DNA of 29,218 nt from CAYVWB01 sp964455395 (GTDB lineage Bacteria > Desulfobacterota > Desulfovibrionia > Desulfovibrionales > Desulfovibrionaceae). The notes beneath the pieces are model-generated. The model saw nothing but the letters and a program-made list of their open reading frames with translations. It was not told the origin of the DNA and did not search any database. Positions 8,172-18,363 of this stretch are shown in pieces; within the stretch, counting starts at the first letter, position 1; each line of letters begins with the position of its first letter. A program made the position numbers and the translations under genes. The stretch lies in NCBI GenBank assembly GCA_964455395.1, contig CAYVWB010000057.1, forward strand, positions 1 through 29,218. Direction: 5' to 3'.

Positions 8172-9080
8172 CTTTGGTGGTTTGAGATGTTTGGAGAGAT
8201 AAGCCGCTTGGATTCAATACAATATGCCGCAATCACGTGGCGTACGGTCCTTGCGCGTACTCTGTTGGCGAGACGGCCTGTTCTTCGTTCGGCACACTGT
8301 TGCATGCACTCGCGAGGGACGTACTCGTTGAAAAACGAAGAGTCAAAGAACAAGCGATGTATGGAAAAGAACGGAAGGCAGAGCCCGCAGTCCCTATTGG
8401 TCACGGAAGGAACGTGCAAGGTGTCATTGACAAAACACAACAGGCCCGAAAAGTTTCTCTCGTGGAATTTACACTGCAGTGCGTTGTGGAGGGCGTGCTC
8501 CCTTCGACAGATGAATGCGCGACCGGAATCAGCCACAGTGTTTGCCATGCCGCGCTCCGAACGAGCACTCGAATATACGTGTATCAAGAGCAGGCCGTCA
8601 AAGGGTGAATGCGGCCGCGCCAGCTGGCGCGACAGGCTCACTCCGCCGGCGCCTTCCTCGCATGGTTGCCGTCCCCGAATCGCAGAAGCAGGCGCGCCCC
8701 GAGGCGGCGTCCGCCATACGCATCGCGCAGACTACGCCATCCCCCTTCCGCCATGCAGCCATGGTCGCCTGTAGGTCGATGGACACGGACGGTGGTTCAA
8801 TCGGCGCGCATTCGATCTGAGGTGGTGTTTTGGACGATGTGTGTACCGAGTGCGCACTTGTGCGACATATCGTCAGCTGCATACAATGTACGTGATGTGT
8901 TGGCGCGTTGAGTGCTCCGGTCGATGCGCAAGGCCTCCTTGGAGCTGAGGGCGCGGCGTCGGCGCTTCCGGCCATCAAGGTTGGCCCTTTACCCCGCCGC
9001 TGGATGGCGTACAGTGGACTCTGAACGTCAGCGCGCGCCGCCGCTGCGGCGCGTCACCCACCGGACATCCGCATACCCCA
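8172..9080. other. About 0.9 kb without a convincing gene
   Basis: Open frames occur on both strands, but their products are unusually rich in Cys, His and Arg and show no domain. The left half is lower in GC, like the methyltransferase gene; the right half returns to high GC before the CheB-CheR gene. A minus-strand frame (8162-8641) ends in an ATGA overlap with the methyltransferase ATG; it is discussed under rejected items. Confidence 0.45.
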
Positions 9081-9089
9081 GGACACGCC

Positions 9090-12000
9090 ATGCCCGATGA
9101 CCAGCGCCCCGACCACAACCCAGACGACTCCGCCAAGCGCTCCGACCAAACCGACCATCGCAAGGCCACGCCCTCCCAGGCGAAGGAAGGCGCCTCCCGC
9201 ATGGTCAACCCCCTGCTCGTGGGCGTGGGCGCCTCCGCTGGCGGCCTGGAGCCGCTCTTCTCGTTTGTGGAGGCCCTGAAGCCGGAGAGCCCCTGCGCCT
9301 ATTTCATCGTCCAGCACCAAACCCTGAATACGGGACAGGCGCTGCTCTCCTCGCTGCTCGAAAAGCGCGCGACGCTGCGGGTGGTTCTTGCCGAGGAAGG
9401 CATGGCCGTGGAGCCCGGCGTCATCTACGTGGCGCCGCCGGACCAGCGCCTCGCCGTGGAAGGCGCGACTGTCCGCCTTACCGAGCGGGAGTCCCTCGAA
9501 GCCAGGGACCGCAGCACCATGGGGGTGGACCACCTCCTGCGCAGCCTCGCCACGGCAGGCAAGGAGCGCAGCGTCGCTGTCATCCTGTCGGGGTCGGGCA
9601 CGGACGGCGCGCTTGGAGCCAAGGCCGTGAAGGAGCAGGGCGGCTTCGTCATCGTCCAGGATCCGGAGACAGCCGAGCACCAGGACATGCCCCGGGCCGT
9701 CTTGACGAGCGGCGTCGTGGATGTCGCCCTCCAGCCCGCGGACATGGCGATGCGCGTGGCGGAGTACGCGCTGTCCCTGGACAAACGACGCATGAACACG
9801 GACGGCGCGCCCTTCTTCGATCCCAACATGCGCAAGGAGCTGCTGCGGATGGTGCAGCGCAAGGTGGGCCACAACTTCGCCGTGTACAAGGACAACACGG
9901 TGAACCGCCGCCTCCAGCGCCGCATGGACTTTCACCGGTTCGAGTCCCCCGAAGAGTACCTGGATTTCCTGCGTGCGGACCCCGAAGAGGCCAAGGCGCT
10001 GTTCCGGGACATGCTCATCAGCGTGACCAACTTCTTCCGTGACCACCACTGCTTCGAGCGCCTGCGAGAACACCTTGTCACACAGCTTGCGCAATCCAGG
10101 CGGGACGTCGGCGGGGAGATCCGCGCGTGGGTCCCGGGCTGCGCCACCGGGGAGGAGGCGTATTCACTCGCCATCATCCTGCGGGAGGTCATGGACCAGA
10201 CGGCCCTGGATTGCGACGTCACCATCTACGCCACGGACCTGGACGCCGACGCCATCGTCAAAGCGCGTCGGGGCGTCTACCCGCAGAACATCGAGGCGGA
10301 CGTGAGCGCCGAGCGCCTGAAGCATTGCTTCATCCAACAGGAGGACGGGCAGTACCGCTTGAAGCAGCACATCCGCGACATGCTCGTCTTCGCGGAGCAG
10401 AACCTCCTGCAGGACCCGCCCTTCTCCAATGTGGACGTCATCCTCTGTCGCAACCTCCTCATGTACTTCAAACCGGAGGCCCAGCGCGAGGCCCTGGCCC
10501 AGTTCCTCTACGCGTTGAAAAGTGGCGGCGCGCTCATGGTGGGCTCCTCGGAAGGCGTCTCCCAGCTCGAACAACATTTCGCGGAAGTGGACAAGCAGTG
10601 CCGCATCTTTTCCTCACTGGGGGGCGATGAACGCCAACGGGTCAGAAGTCCCCGAGGCTCCTACGTGGCCGCCCTGGACGACGACCAGCGCGCCGCCATG
10701 CGTTCGAACCGGGACGCCCCCTCCAAGGCCGCCGAAGACGAGACCCGCTGCGGCGCCGGTGCCATGGAGCGGGTGCTGCTGAACATCTGCACGCCGCCCT
10801 CCATCATCATGACCCGACAGGGGGATATCCGGTTCTTCCACGGCCGCACGGGCAAGCTGCTGGAACCCAGCCAAGGCGTCAGTGAAAACAACGCCCTGCG
10901 CATGGCGCGTGAAGGTTTGCGTACGCCCCTGGCCACCCTCGTGAGCGAATGCGCCGCCACGGACGAACCACACACGCGACGGGGCGTCCGGGTGAAGACC
11001 AACGGCGAAGAGGCCGTCTTCGACGTCACCGTGCGGCCCGTGCGTCTGCATCAACAGCGGCGGCGGCTCTTCACCGCCACCTTCGAGGAGCGCGACCCCA
11101 AGGACATGACGGAGCTCTCGAACGGGGAGGACGAGGGCGGCTACTCCGAGATGGCGCGCAAACGCATCGCCGCGCTGGAAGCCGAGGTGCAGGAATGTCG
11201 CGAAAGCCTGCGCGCCGTCATCGACGACTACGAAGCCGCCAACGAGGAGCTGCGGTCCTCCAACGAGGAGATGGAGTCCACCAACGAGGAGCTCAAGTCC
11301 ACCAACGAAGAGCTGGAGACGGCCAAGGAGGAGCTGCAGTCCATCAACGAGGAGCAGTCCACCCTGAACGCCGAGCTGCACGCCAAGAACGAGGAGCTGC
11401 AGCGCATCTCCAGCGACATGGACAACCTCCTCGTCAGCACGGAGATCGCCACGCTCTTCCTGGACCAGGAGCTCGCCATCAAGCGTTTCACCCCGGCCAT
11501 GCGGGAAATCATGCGGCTGCGTGATGCGGACGTGGGCCGCCCCGTGACGGACATCGCCATGCGTCTGGAGTACGAGGAGCTCGTCGAGGACGCGCGCCGC
11601 GTCATGGAGTCCCTGGAGCCGCGCGTGAAGGAATTGCAAGGCGAGGACGACGCCTGGCTGCAGATGCGCATCCGTCCCTACAAGACCGTGGAGAATCGTA
11701 TCGACGGGGTGGTCATCACCTTCAACGACATCACCTTGCTCAAGCGCAGCGAACGCACCGCGCAGAACGCCCAACGCTTCGCCGAGCATACCCTGGAGTT
11801 CGTCAGCGAGCCCCTGGCCGTGCTGGACGCGGACTTCACCCTCCACTCCGTCAACAAGGCCTTTCTCGCGCTCTTCGGCTTGGAGAGGCGCGACGCCCTG
11901 GGCCGCCGCCTGCCCCGCGTGCTGGCCGACTTGGTGGACCGCGACGCCCTGGAGCGCTGTCTGGAGGACCTCGCCGCCACGGAGCACGATGGCGGCTTCC

Positions 12001-12157
12001 AGGCAGACGCCGAGCTGCGGAACATCACCCTGCCCGCCCCGGGCCTGCCCGACGGCGGCGGGGCTCTGCAGCTGAATCTGCGNNNNNNNNNNCCTATCCC
12101 GAGGTGCAGGCGGAACAGCGCATCCTGCTGGCCGTGTCGCGGGTGACGCGGGAATAG
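9090..12157 (+). CDS. CheB-CheR-PAS fusion chemotaxis/signalling protein
   Basis: A protein of about 1,020 residues joins a CheB methylesterase domain to a CheR methyltransferase and PAS domains. CheB (about 40-225) keeps the expected triad: Ser49 in VGVGASAGGL, His76 in FIVQHQ, Asp172 in SGSGTDGALG. CheR (about 235-505) has its helical N-domain (SVTNFFRD), the SAM loop WVPGCATGEEAYSLAI at about 345-360, and ILCRNLLMYF at about 450. A long heptad coiled coil of repeated NEEL/NEEM units fills about 690-775, followed by two PAS domains. No kinase domain is present; a hybrid kinase gene follows 120 nt downstream. Ten Ns interrupt the end. The likely true frame after them reads YPEVQAEQRILLAVSRVTRE and stops at 12157, which needs a true gap length of 3k+2. 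AGGA precedes the ATG. Confidence 0.93.
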
Positions 12158-12200
12158 GCTCGATACCCGCAACGGGGAGGGCCATACCCGACCGGCGCCC

Positions 12201-12230
12201 TTTACAGCTTGGCGAGTGCGGTAGTAGGAT
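12201..12230 (+). promoter_or_regulatory. Candidate sigma-70 promoter of the hybrid kinase gene
   Basis: TTTACA (12201-12206) and TAGGAT (12225-12230) are separated by 18 bp, about 50 nt upstream of the kinase start. Both hexamers are imperfect, so this is a suggestion only. Co-transcription with the CheB-CheR gene is equally possible. Confidence 0.3.
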
Positions 12231-12278
12231 AACAGCTACTTGCACGCGTAACCCCCCGCAGTGGAAAGGACCGAACCC

Positions 12279-14033
12279 ATGGCCCACGAGCCCTATCGAG
12301 AACCGGACCTGAAACGCCTGCGCCAAATGGCGCGCGACTACGCCTCCGGCGGCCCCCGCCCGGACGTCCACGCGCTCACGGCCGATGAAGTGGACACCCT
12401 GGTCCACGAGTTCGGCGTCTACCAGGCGGAGCTTCTTCAGCAGAACGAAGCGCTCGCGCATGTGCGCGACGACCTCGAACGCTCCCGCAACCAGTACGCC
12501 ACGCTGTACGACCTCGCGCCTTTCGGCCTGGTCGCCCTCTCCCGGAAGGGGGACATCGTGCACTGCAACGCCGCGTTCAACACGCTGTCGGAGTGCAGCT
12601 TCGTGGGCCTGGTGCAGAAGTCCTTTGCGGATTTGTTGGACAAAGAGTCACGCAGGACGTTCTTCGAGCTGCTGGACGCCGCCGCAGCCGGGGAGCCCTC
12701 GGAAGCCGCGGATGTACGGCTCTGGCTGGGAGACGACCGCGAACCCCGCATCCTCCGGGCGGAGTGCCGGCCGCTGATGCATGTGGAGCAGGAGGCGGGC
12801 GCTTTTCTGTTGGCGTGCATGGACGTGACCGCGCGCCGCAAGCTGGAGACGGAGTTGCGCCTGGCCAAGGCGGACGCCGAAGCCGCCAGCCGCGCCAAGA
12901 CGGAATTCCTTTCCAACATGAGCCACGAGATCCGCACTCCCATGTCCGGCGTGCAAGGCATGCTGGGGCTGCTGGAGCGCTCCCCCCTGGATGAGAAACA
13001 GCGGGAGTTCGTCACCATGGCGCAGACCAGCGCCAAGACGCTGCAGGAACTCATCGACGACATCCTGGATCTCTCCCGCATCGAAGCCGGCAAGCTGGAG
13101 ATCAACACCGCGCCCTTTGAATTGCGCAAGCTTGTTGAGGACATCTGCGGCTTCTTCACGGCGCTTGCCGCGCAACGGGGGATTGTCGTGCAGTGCGAGG
13201 TGGCCGAAGCCATTCCGCGCCTCGTGGAAGGCGACGCCCTGCGCATTCGGCAGATTCTCTACAATGTGATGGGCAACGCCGTGAAGTACACGGAGCGGGG
13301 CTCGGTCTCCCTGAAGGTCTCGCCGCTGCAGCGCACCCAGGAGGGGACGCGCATGGTGCAGTTCCTGGTGACGGACACGGGGATGGGCATCCCCCGGGAG
13401 ATGCTGAACGACGTCTTCGAGCCCTTCATCCAGTCGGACGTGAGCTACGCCAAGCGGATCGCCGGCACGGGGCTGGGCCTCACCATCGTCAAACGCCTCA
13501 CGGACCTCATGGACGGCCGCCTCGCCCTGCGGAGCAAGGAGGGGGAGTGGACCCGGGTGACCATCACCCTGCCGCTTGGAGAAGCGCCCCACGAGGAGAC
13601 CGCCCCCGCTGACGCCGACACTGCCCCCTCCGCAGTGGCGACAAGGCGGGGAAAGCCGGGCCTGCGTCTGTTGCTCGCCGAAGACAACGCGATCAACCGG
13701 ATCGCTGCGGAAAAGCACCTGGAGCGGCTCGGCCACGAGGTGATGGCCGTGGAAGACGGCCGGCAGGCCATCGAGGCGCTCATGCAGGAGCGCTTCGACG
13801 CCGTGCTCATGGACGTACAGATGCCCGGCATGGACGGTCTGGAGGCCACCCGGCGCATCCGCAATGGTGAAGACGGTCCCGCAGCCACGCCCATCATCGG
13901 TCTCACCGCGTACGCCTTGGGGTACGAGCATGCGCAGTTTATCGAGGCGGGCATGGACGAGTGCGTGGCCAAACCCGTGGATTATCAGGAACTGGAAGCG
14001 GTGTTGCGGCGGGTGGTCGAGAAGGTCGTGTGA
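12279..14033 (+). CDS. Hybrid histidine kinase: PAS, HisKA, HATPase, receiver
   Basis: This is a soluble 584-residue sensor kinase with no membrane segment. A PAS domain (about 75-190: LYDLAPFGLVALSRKGDIVHCNAAF) precedes HisKA with phospho-acceptor His216 in NMSHEIRTPM. The ATPase domain has the N box (NVMGNAVKYTE), G1 (VTDTGMGIP) and G2 (GTGLGLTIVKRL). The C-terminal receiver carries acidic AEDN, Asp512 in VLMDVQMPGMDG and the conserved Lys in AKPVD. No output domain is attached, so phosphate must pass to another protein. I chose the ATG at 12279 over an upstream GTG at 12261 because AAAGGA sits 8 nt before it. Following the CheB-CheR-PAS gene on the same strand, it probably works with it: such fusions in other bacteria often carry the kinase in the same chain. 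Confidence 0.93.
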   Translation: MAHEPYREPDLKRLRQMARDYASGGPRPDVHALTADEVDTLVHEFGVYQAELLQQNEALAHVRDDLERSRNQYATLYDLAPFGLVALSRKGDIVHCNAAFNTLSECSFVGLVQKSFADLLDKESRRTFFELLDAAAAGEPSEAADVRLWLGDDREPRILRAECRPLMHVEQEAGAFLLACMDVTARRKLETELRLAKADAEAASRAKTEFLSNMSHEIRTPMSGVQGMLGLLERSPLDEKQREFVTMAQTSAKTLQELIDDILDLSRIEAGKLEINTAPFELRKLVEDICGFFTALAAQRGIVVQCEVAEAIPRLVEGDALRIRQILYNVMGNAVKYTERGSVSLKVSPLQRTQEGTRMVQFLVTDTGMGIPREMLNDVFEPFIQSDVSYAKRIAGTGLGLTIVKRLTDLMDGRLALRSKEGEWTRVTITLPLGEAPHEETAPADADTAPSAVATRRGKPGLRLLLAEDNAINRIAAEKHLERLGHEVMAVEDGRQAIEALMQERFDAVLMDVQMPGMDGLEATRRIRNGEDGPAATPIIGLTAYALGYEHAQFIEAGMDECVAKPVDYQELEAVLRRVVEKVV

Positions 14034-14187
14034 CCCTTGGCCGCGGGGTCGCCGTTGCGTCCCCCCGGTATCGCCCCGCGCGCCGGTCGCCGGGCGTCGG
14101 CGTGTTTTCAGGGACGGCGCACAGCTGCAACGCAGGCGATTGATCACCAGCCGGAACGGACGCGGCGCATCAACCTCGTGCGCATGG

Positions 14188-14224
14188 AAAAACCCCCGAC
14201 CCGCGACGGACGCGGACCGGGGGC
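14188..14224 (-). terminator. Intrinsic terminator of the fdhA-fdhB transcript
   Basis: An inverted repeat (CCCCCG at 14193-14198 with CGGGGG at 14218-14223, extended by an inner CGCG/CGCG pair) is followed on the minus strand by five Ts (14188-14192). It lies 27 nt past the fdhB stop. On the plus strand CTTGTTTGT follows the same stem, so it may also stop transcripts from the kinase gene. Confidence 0.85.
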
Positions 14225-14250
14225 TTGTTTGTGGGTGAAGCCGACGGGGG

Positions 14251-14976
14251 CTAGCCGATGACGCCCTTGAAAGGCCGCGAGAGGTTCGCGAGCAGGGAGC
14301 GCCGGTTCATGGGCCGAGGGACGTCCGCGTTGGCCACGGCGTAGTCGTGGTAGAGCGCGGGGTCGTACTCCATGAGGAAGAAGCAGCGGTGGAACTCGAT
14401 GTCGCCCACCACGGCAGCGGGTTTCTTCTTCTTGACTTCAGCGAGCCGCTCTTGGGCGAGGGCTTTCATGTCGTCATAGTCGCCGAAGTTCATGGTCCCT
14501 GTGGGGCAGACTTGCACGCAGGCGGGCTTGAGGCCGTTCTGCACGCGGTCCAGACACATGTCGCACTTGGACATGCGGTTGGAGTCCTTGGCTTTGCGCG
14601 GGATGTCGAAGGGGCAGGAGCTGCGGACCATTTCGGGGTCGGAGAGCTCAGCCGTCTTTTCGGTGAAGAGGATGCAGCCGGTGGCTTCATCCTGGATGAT
14701 GGCGCCTTCCACGTCGAGGTCGGCCATGTCTTTGCAGGGCGCGACGATGCAGTGGCGGCACTGGTCTGCGAAGAAGAGCCAGTGGAGCTTGCCGTCCACT
14801 TCCTCTTCGGAGAAGCGCACCAGTTTGTAGGTGTCGAAGTTCAAGTCCGGCGGGTTCTGGTGGGTGCCCAGCTGCCGGGTTTCCGTGGCGGGGTTGTTGT
14901 GCCACTCCTTGCAGGCCACTTGGCAGCCGCGGCATGCGGTGCACTTGGTCGTGTCGATGAAGAACGCTTTCGCCAT
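14251..14976 (-). CDS. fdhB: Formate dehydrogenase beta (iron-sulfur) subunit
   Basis: This 241-residue electron-transfer subunit passes electrons from the catalytic subunit to a periplasmic acceptor such as a c-type cytochrome. Cys clusters typical of four [4Fe-4S] centres are visible: CTACRGCQVACKEW near the N-terminus, CRHCIVAPC at about 73-81, CILF with SSCPFDIPR, then CDMC and CVQVCPTG. There is no signal peptide, so it should be exported with the Tat-carrying FdhA, and no C-terminal membrane anchor, unlike E. coli FdnH. This matches the soluble two-subunit enzymes of Desulfovibrio. AAGGAGG lies 6 nt before the ATG and overlaps the stop of fdhA, 10 nt away. The gene ends at a strong terminator. 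Confidence 0.96.
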   Translation of the reverse strand: MAKAFFIDTTKCTACRGCQVACKEWHNNPATETRQLGTHQNPPDLNFDTYKLVRFSEEEVDGKLHWLFFADQCRHCIVAPCKDMADLDVEGAIIQDEATGCILFTEKTAELSDPEMVRSSCPFDIPRKAKDSNRMSKCDMCLDRVQNGLKPACVQVCPTGTMNFGDYDDMKALAQERLAEVKKKKPAAVVGDIEFHRCFFLMEYDPALYHDYAVANADVPRPMNRRSLLANLSRPFKGVIG

Positions 14977-14986
14977 GTCCGCCTCC

Positions 14987-17900
14987 TTACGCCTTCTTGA
15001 CGTTGACCATGAAGGCCTTGGTTTCTGGGATGCCAGTGTTGGGGTCGCCCACGGAAGGCGTCAGGAGGTTGGCCGCGTCGCCGCCGTCTTTGGGGAAGAC
15101 CCACCCGTAGTGCCAGGGGATGCCGACTTGATGGATGGTCTGTCCCATGACATCGAAGGCTTTGACCCGTTTGGTGACGATGGCGATGGCCCACAAGGAG
15201 CCGCGCACGCTTTCGACAGTGCATTTGTCGCCGTTCTGGATGCCGCGGAGTTCGGCGAGCTCGGGGCTCATCTCCACGAACATCTGGGGTTCGGTTTCAA
15301 GCAGCCAGGGTGTCCAGCGCGTCATGACGCCGCTTTGCCAGTGCTCTGTCACGCGGTAGGTGGAGCAGACGAAGGGGTAGCGGGGGTCGCAGACGGCTTT
15401 CATCTCCGTGATGAACTGCAAAGCCGTGGGGTTGTGCAGTTGCGGGGAGAAGGGATGCTCCGCGATGGGGCACTCCAGGGGCTCGTAGTATTCGGGGAAG
15501 GGGCCGTCTGCGCGGCCTGGTCCGAAGACGTGGCCGTGGCCTTCCGGCTTCATGATGAAGGGGTGCTTCGTCCCGGGCTCCCAGCCGCCGTCGGGGACGT
15601 CGCCCACCCACTTGTCGCCGGTCCATTCGATGACGGCTTTCTGCGGCGCCCAGGGCTTGCCTTGCTGGTCCACGGAAGCGCGGTTGTAGATGATGCGGCG
15701 GTTGACCGGCCAGCACCAGGTCCAGTTGGGGTAGAGGCCGATGTTGGCCTGCATGTCCGTCTGGGTCTTGTCGCGACGCTCGGACTTGTTGCCTTCCTCC
15801 GTATAGGAGTTGCAGTAGAGCCAGTTGCCCGAAGAGGTGGAGCCGTCCGCCTGGAGGAACGCGAAGGAGGGCACCAGCGTACCCTTCTTGTAGACTTTCC
15901 CTTTGATCTCCACATCCTTGAGGAAGTAGCCGTTGATGAGCTTGGCCACTTTGTGGGGGTCGAACTCGCCGTCGGTCTCCCAGTTGGACATGTCCAGGTT
16001 GAGGATGGGATCCGGGTAGGCGCCGCCTTCCTCCTTGTAGAGCCTCTTGAGCTCGTGGAGGAGGTGGCAGATCATGTGCCCGTCCGTGGTGGTCTCGCCC
16101 ATCATGTCCGGTCCGGCGTAGCGCCACTGCATCCAGCGCCCGGAGTTGGTCACGGAGCCTTCCTTCTCGATGGAGACGGCGCACGGCAGGAAGAAGACCT
16201 CGGTCTTGATGTTCTTGGGCTCCATGCCGGGGCCTTTCCAGAAGGAGCCGGTTTCGTTGTCGAAGATGTTGACGTTGACCATCCAGTCCAGGTTGGCGAA
16301 AGCCAGACGGTTCTTCTGGGCGTTGGCGCCGCCGCAGGCGGGGTTCTGGCCCCAGGCGAAGAAGCCGGAGAACTCGGCGTTGGCCATGGCTTCGAAGAGG
16401 TTCAGCCAGGTGTAGTTCTTGCCGTCTTCAAGCTTGGGCAGGTAGGAGTAGCCGGTCTCCAGGTCCTGTTCGGGCCACATGGCTTTCAGCAAGCTTGCGG
16501 AGTACTTGGGGTAGTTGCTCCACCAGTTGGCGCTGTCCGGGTCCTGGGTGACAGGGGTTTTGGCTTTGTTGTAGGCTTCGAAGCTCTGCATGCTGGCCTG
16601 GGGGGTGCCCAGGTAGCCGGGCAGGATGTGCACGAGCAGACAGTGGTCCGTGGAGCCTTGCACGTTGGATTCGCCGCGCAAGGCGTTGATGCCGCCGCCA
16701 GCCATGCCCGTGTTGCCGAGCAGCAGCTGGATGATGGCCATGGCGCGCACGTTCTGCACGCCTGTGGTGTGCTGGGTCTGCCCCATGGCGTACATGAAGG
16801 TGCCGGTCTTGTCCGGCTTGCCTGTGGCTGCGAAGGTCTCGAAGACTTTGAGCAAGTCCTCCTTGGGACAGCCGGAGACCTGAGCCACGGTGTCCAGGTC
16901 GTAGCGCTCGTAGTGCTTCTTCAGCAGCTGGAAGACGCAGTTGGGGTCTTGAAGCGTACGGTCTTTCAGCGGGATGCCGTTTTCGTCCATCTGGAAGGTC
17001 CAGGTGGACTTGTCGTACTTGCCGGTGTCCTTGTTGAGACCGGAGAAGACGCCGTCTTCGAAGGCGTAGTCCTCGTTCACCAGGAAGCCGGCGTTGGTGT
17101 ACTCGCTGACGTACTCTTCGAAGTGGAGGTTGTTGTCCAGAATGTACTTGATGAGACCGCCAAGGATGGCGATGTCCGAGCCGGACCGCATGGAGGCGAA
17201 GATGTCCGCCTTGGCTGCGGTGCGCGTGAAGCGCGGGTCCATGTGGACCACCGTGGCGCCCTTTTCCTGAGCCTTGATCACCCACTTGAAGCAGATGGGG
17301 TGGTTTTCTGCAGGGTTGCTGCCGATCATGAAGAGGCAATCACTGTTTTGCAAGTCGATCCAGTGATTGGTCATCGCACCGCGTCCGAACGACTCTGCCA
17401 GAGCCGCAACAGTTGCGCTGTGTCAAATACGCGCCTGGTGCTCGATATACACCAGGCCCATGGAGCGAAGGAACGACTGGTAGAGCCAGCACTCCTCGTT
17501 GTCGATGGCGGCGGAGCCCACGGAAGCAATGCCGTTGGTGCGGTTCACCAGCTCGCCTTTGTCGTTCTTGACGGAGAAGGAGTCGTCCCGGGATTTCTTG
17601 ATCCGCTTGGCGATCTCCTTGTACATCCAGTCCCAGCTCTTCTCTTCCCACTCCTCGGAGTTGGGCGCCCTGTACATGGGCTTGAGGATGCGGCGTTCGT
17701 TCTCCGCCAACTGGTAGATGGAGGCGCCCTTGGCGCAGAGGGACCCTTCGTTGATGGGGTGATCCGGGTCGCCTTCCACGTTGATTGCGCGTTTGGTCTG
17801 CTTGTCAGTGTGGACGATGAGCCCGCACCCTACCGAGCAGTAACAGCAAATCGAGGTGGTCTCCTTGGCTTCTCGGGTCTTCAGCGCGAGCTGTTCGGCG

Positions 17901-18001
17901 CGCGCCGTGGCTGGCTTCATGTTGAAGCCGAGCCCCCAGAAGGCCCCCGTCGCGGCAGTCGCCGCCGAGAGCTGGAGGAATTTTCTGCGGTTGAATTCCA
18001 T
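14987..18001 (-). CDS. fdhA: Formate dehydrogenase alpha subunit, selenocysteine-containing
   Basis: The catalytic subunit oxidises formate to CO2 on a Mo/W-bis-pterin guanine dinucleotide cofactor. Read through the in-frame TGA at 17423-17425 it is 1,004 residues, normal for the family. Residues 1-35 form a Tat signal (NRRKFLQLSAATAATGAFWG), so the enzyme is periplasmic. Cys52, Cys55, Cys59 and Cys89 bind a [4Fe-4S] cluster. TGA encodes selenocysteine 193 in QARI-Sec-HSATVAALAESFGRGAMTNHW, followed by the conserved His; the equivalent in E. coli FdnG is 196. The start is fixed by GGAGG 8 nt upstream and by the Tat motif. fdhB follows by 10 nt. An IS1595-like gene and a degraded copy of its own 5' end lie upstream, so its promoter context is unusual. 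Automatic annotation would wrongly split it into two ORFs. Confidence 0.97.
17379..17425 (-). promoter_or_regulatory. Selenocysteine codon and candidate SECIS hairpin
   Basis: The UGA at 17423-17425 is followed directly by sequence that aligns with the E. coli fdhF SECIS (UGA-CAC start, then GUUGC and CUCUG around the loop). A short apical stem CUGUU/GGCAG with loop GCGGCUCU can be drawn. Bacterial SECIS elements lie within about 40 nt of UGA, and the window matches that. The folding is by eye. Confidence 0.6.
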
Positions 18002-18168
18002 GGTATCGCCTCCGATGTTGAGGGGTTGAGACACGTGCGCCGTTACCCTGCGCGCGTCTCGCGGGACAACGCAACGAGAAGCGCATAGCCCCAGAGCAAC
18101 GCCGGCGCGAAGCTCCACGGGCTACCCGATGTGGGCGCCGCAGTCCGAAACGCCACGCTCGACGCGGA

Positions 18169-18222
18169 GAGCGACTTGGCCCGCGCCAAAGCGGGACGCA
18201 TGTCGAACCCCAAGCCGAAGAA
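18169..18222 (-). pseudogene. Degenerate copy of the fdhA signal-peptide region
   Basis: On the minus strand, about 170 nt upstream of fdhA, the frame reads FFGLGFDMRPALARAKSL. The fdhA signal region reads FWGLGFNMKPATARAEQL: 12 of 18 residues are identical and most others are conservative. The DNA is also recognisably similar. Before and after this block the similarity fades, and there is no twin-arginine motif, no Cys cluster and no Shine-Dalgarno/ATG in the right place. It looks like the relic of a second fdhA 5' end, lying between the IS1595-like gene and the intact fdhA. The rest of 18002-18363 holds no other gene that I can support. Confidence 0.65.
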
Positions 18223-18363
18223 GGGGATGGCGGTGTGGACGGTGGCGTGCATCAGGGACGGCGCTCCAGAAAACAGTTCAAAAGAATTGACGACGACAGG
18301 GTCACGAGCGTTACGGAATAATCCGCAAATGACGCCCTTGGCACAAACTTGACGTCGAGACAC

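Noticed and set aside
8162..8641. Minus-strand 159-codon ORF overlapping the methyltransferase ATG as ATGA
   Set aside because: The overlap looks like coupling, but the product has unusually high Cys and His content and no domain. The ATGATG that creates the overlap can arise by chance.
10614..12563. 649-codon minus-strand ORF opposite the CheB-CheR gene
   Set aside because: It is a shadow of the coding strand and crosses an N run; no domain is seen.
14831..18088. 1,085-codon plus-strand ORF opposite fdhA and fdhB
   Set aside because: It is antisense to genes with full family motifs; long open antisense frames are common in GC-rich DNA.
17423..18118. Separate 231-codon gene upstream of a 795-codon gene
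   Set aside because: They are the two halves of fdhA divided by the selenocysteine UGA.
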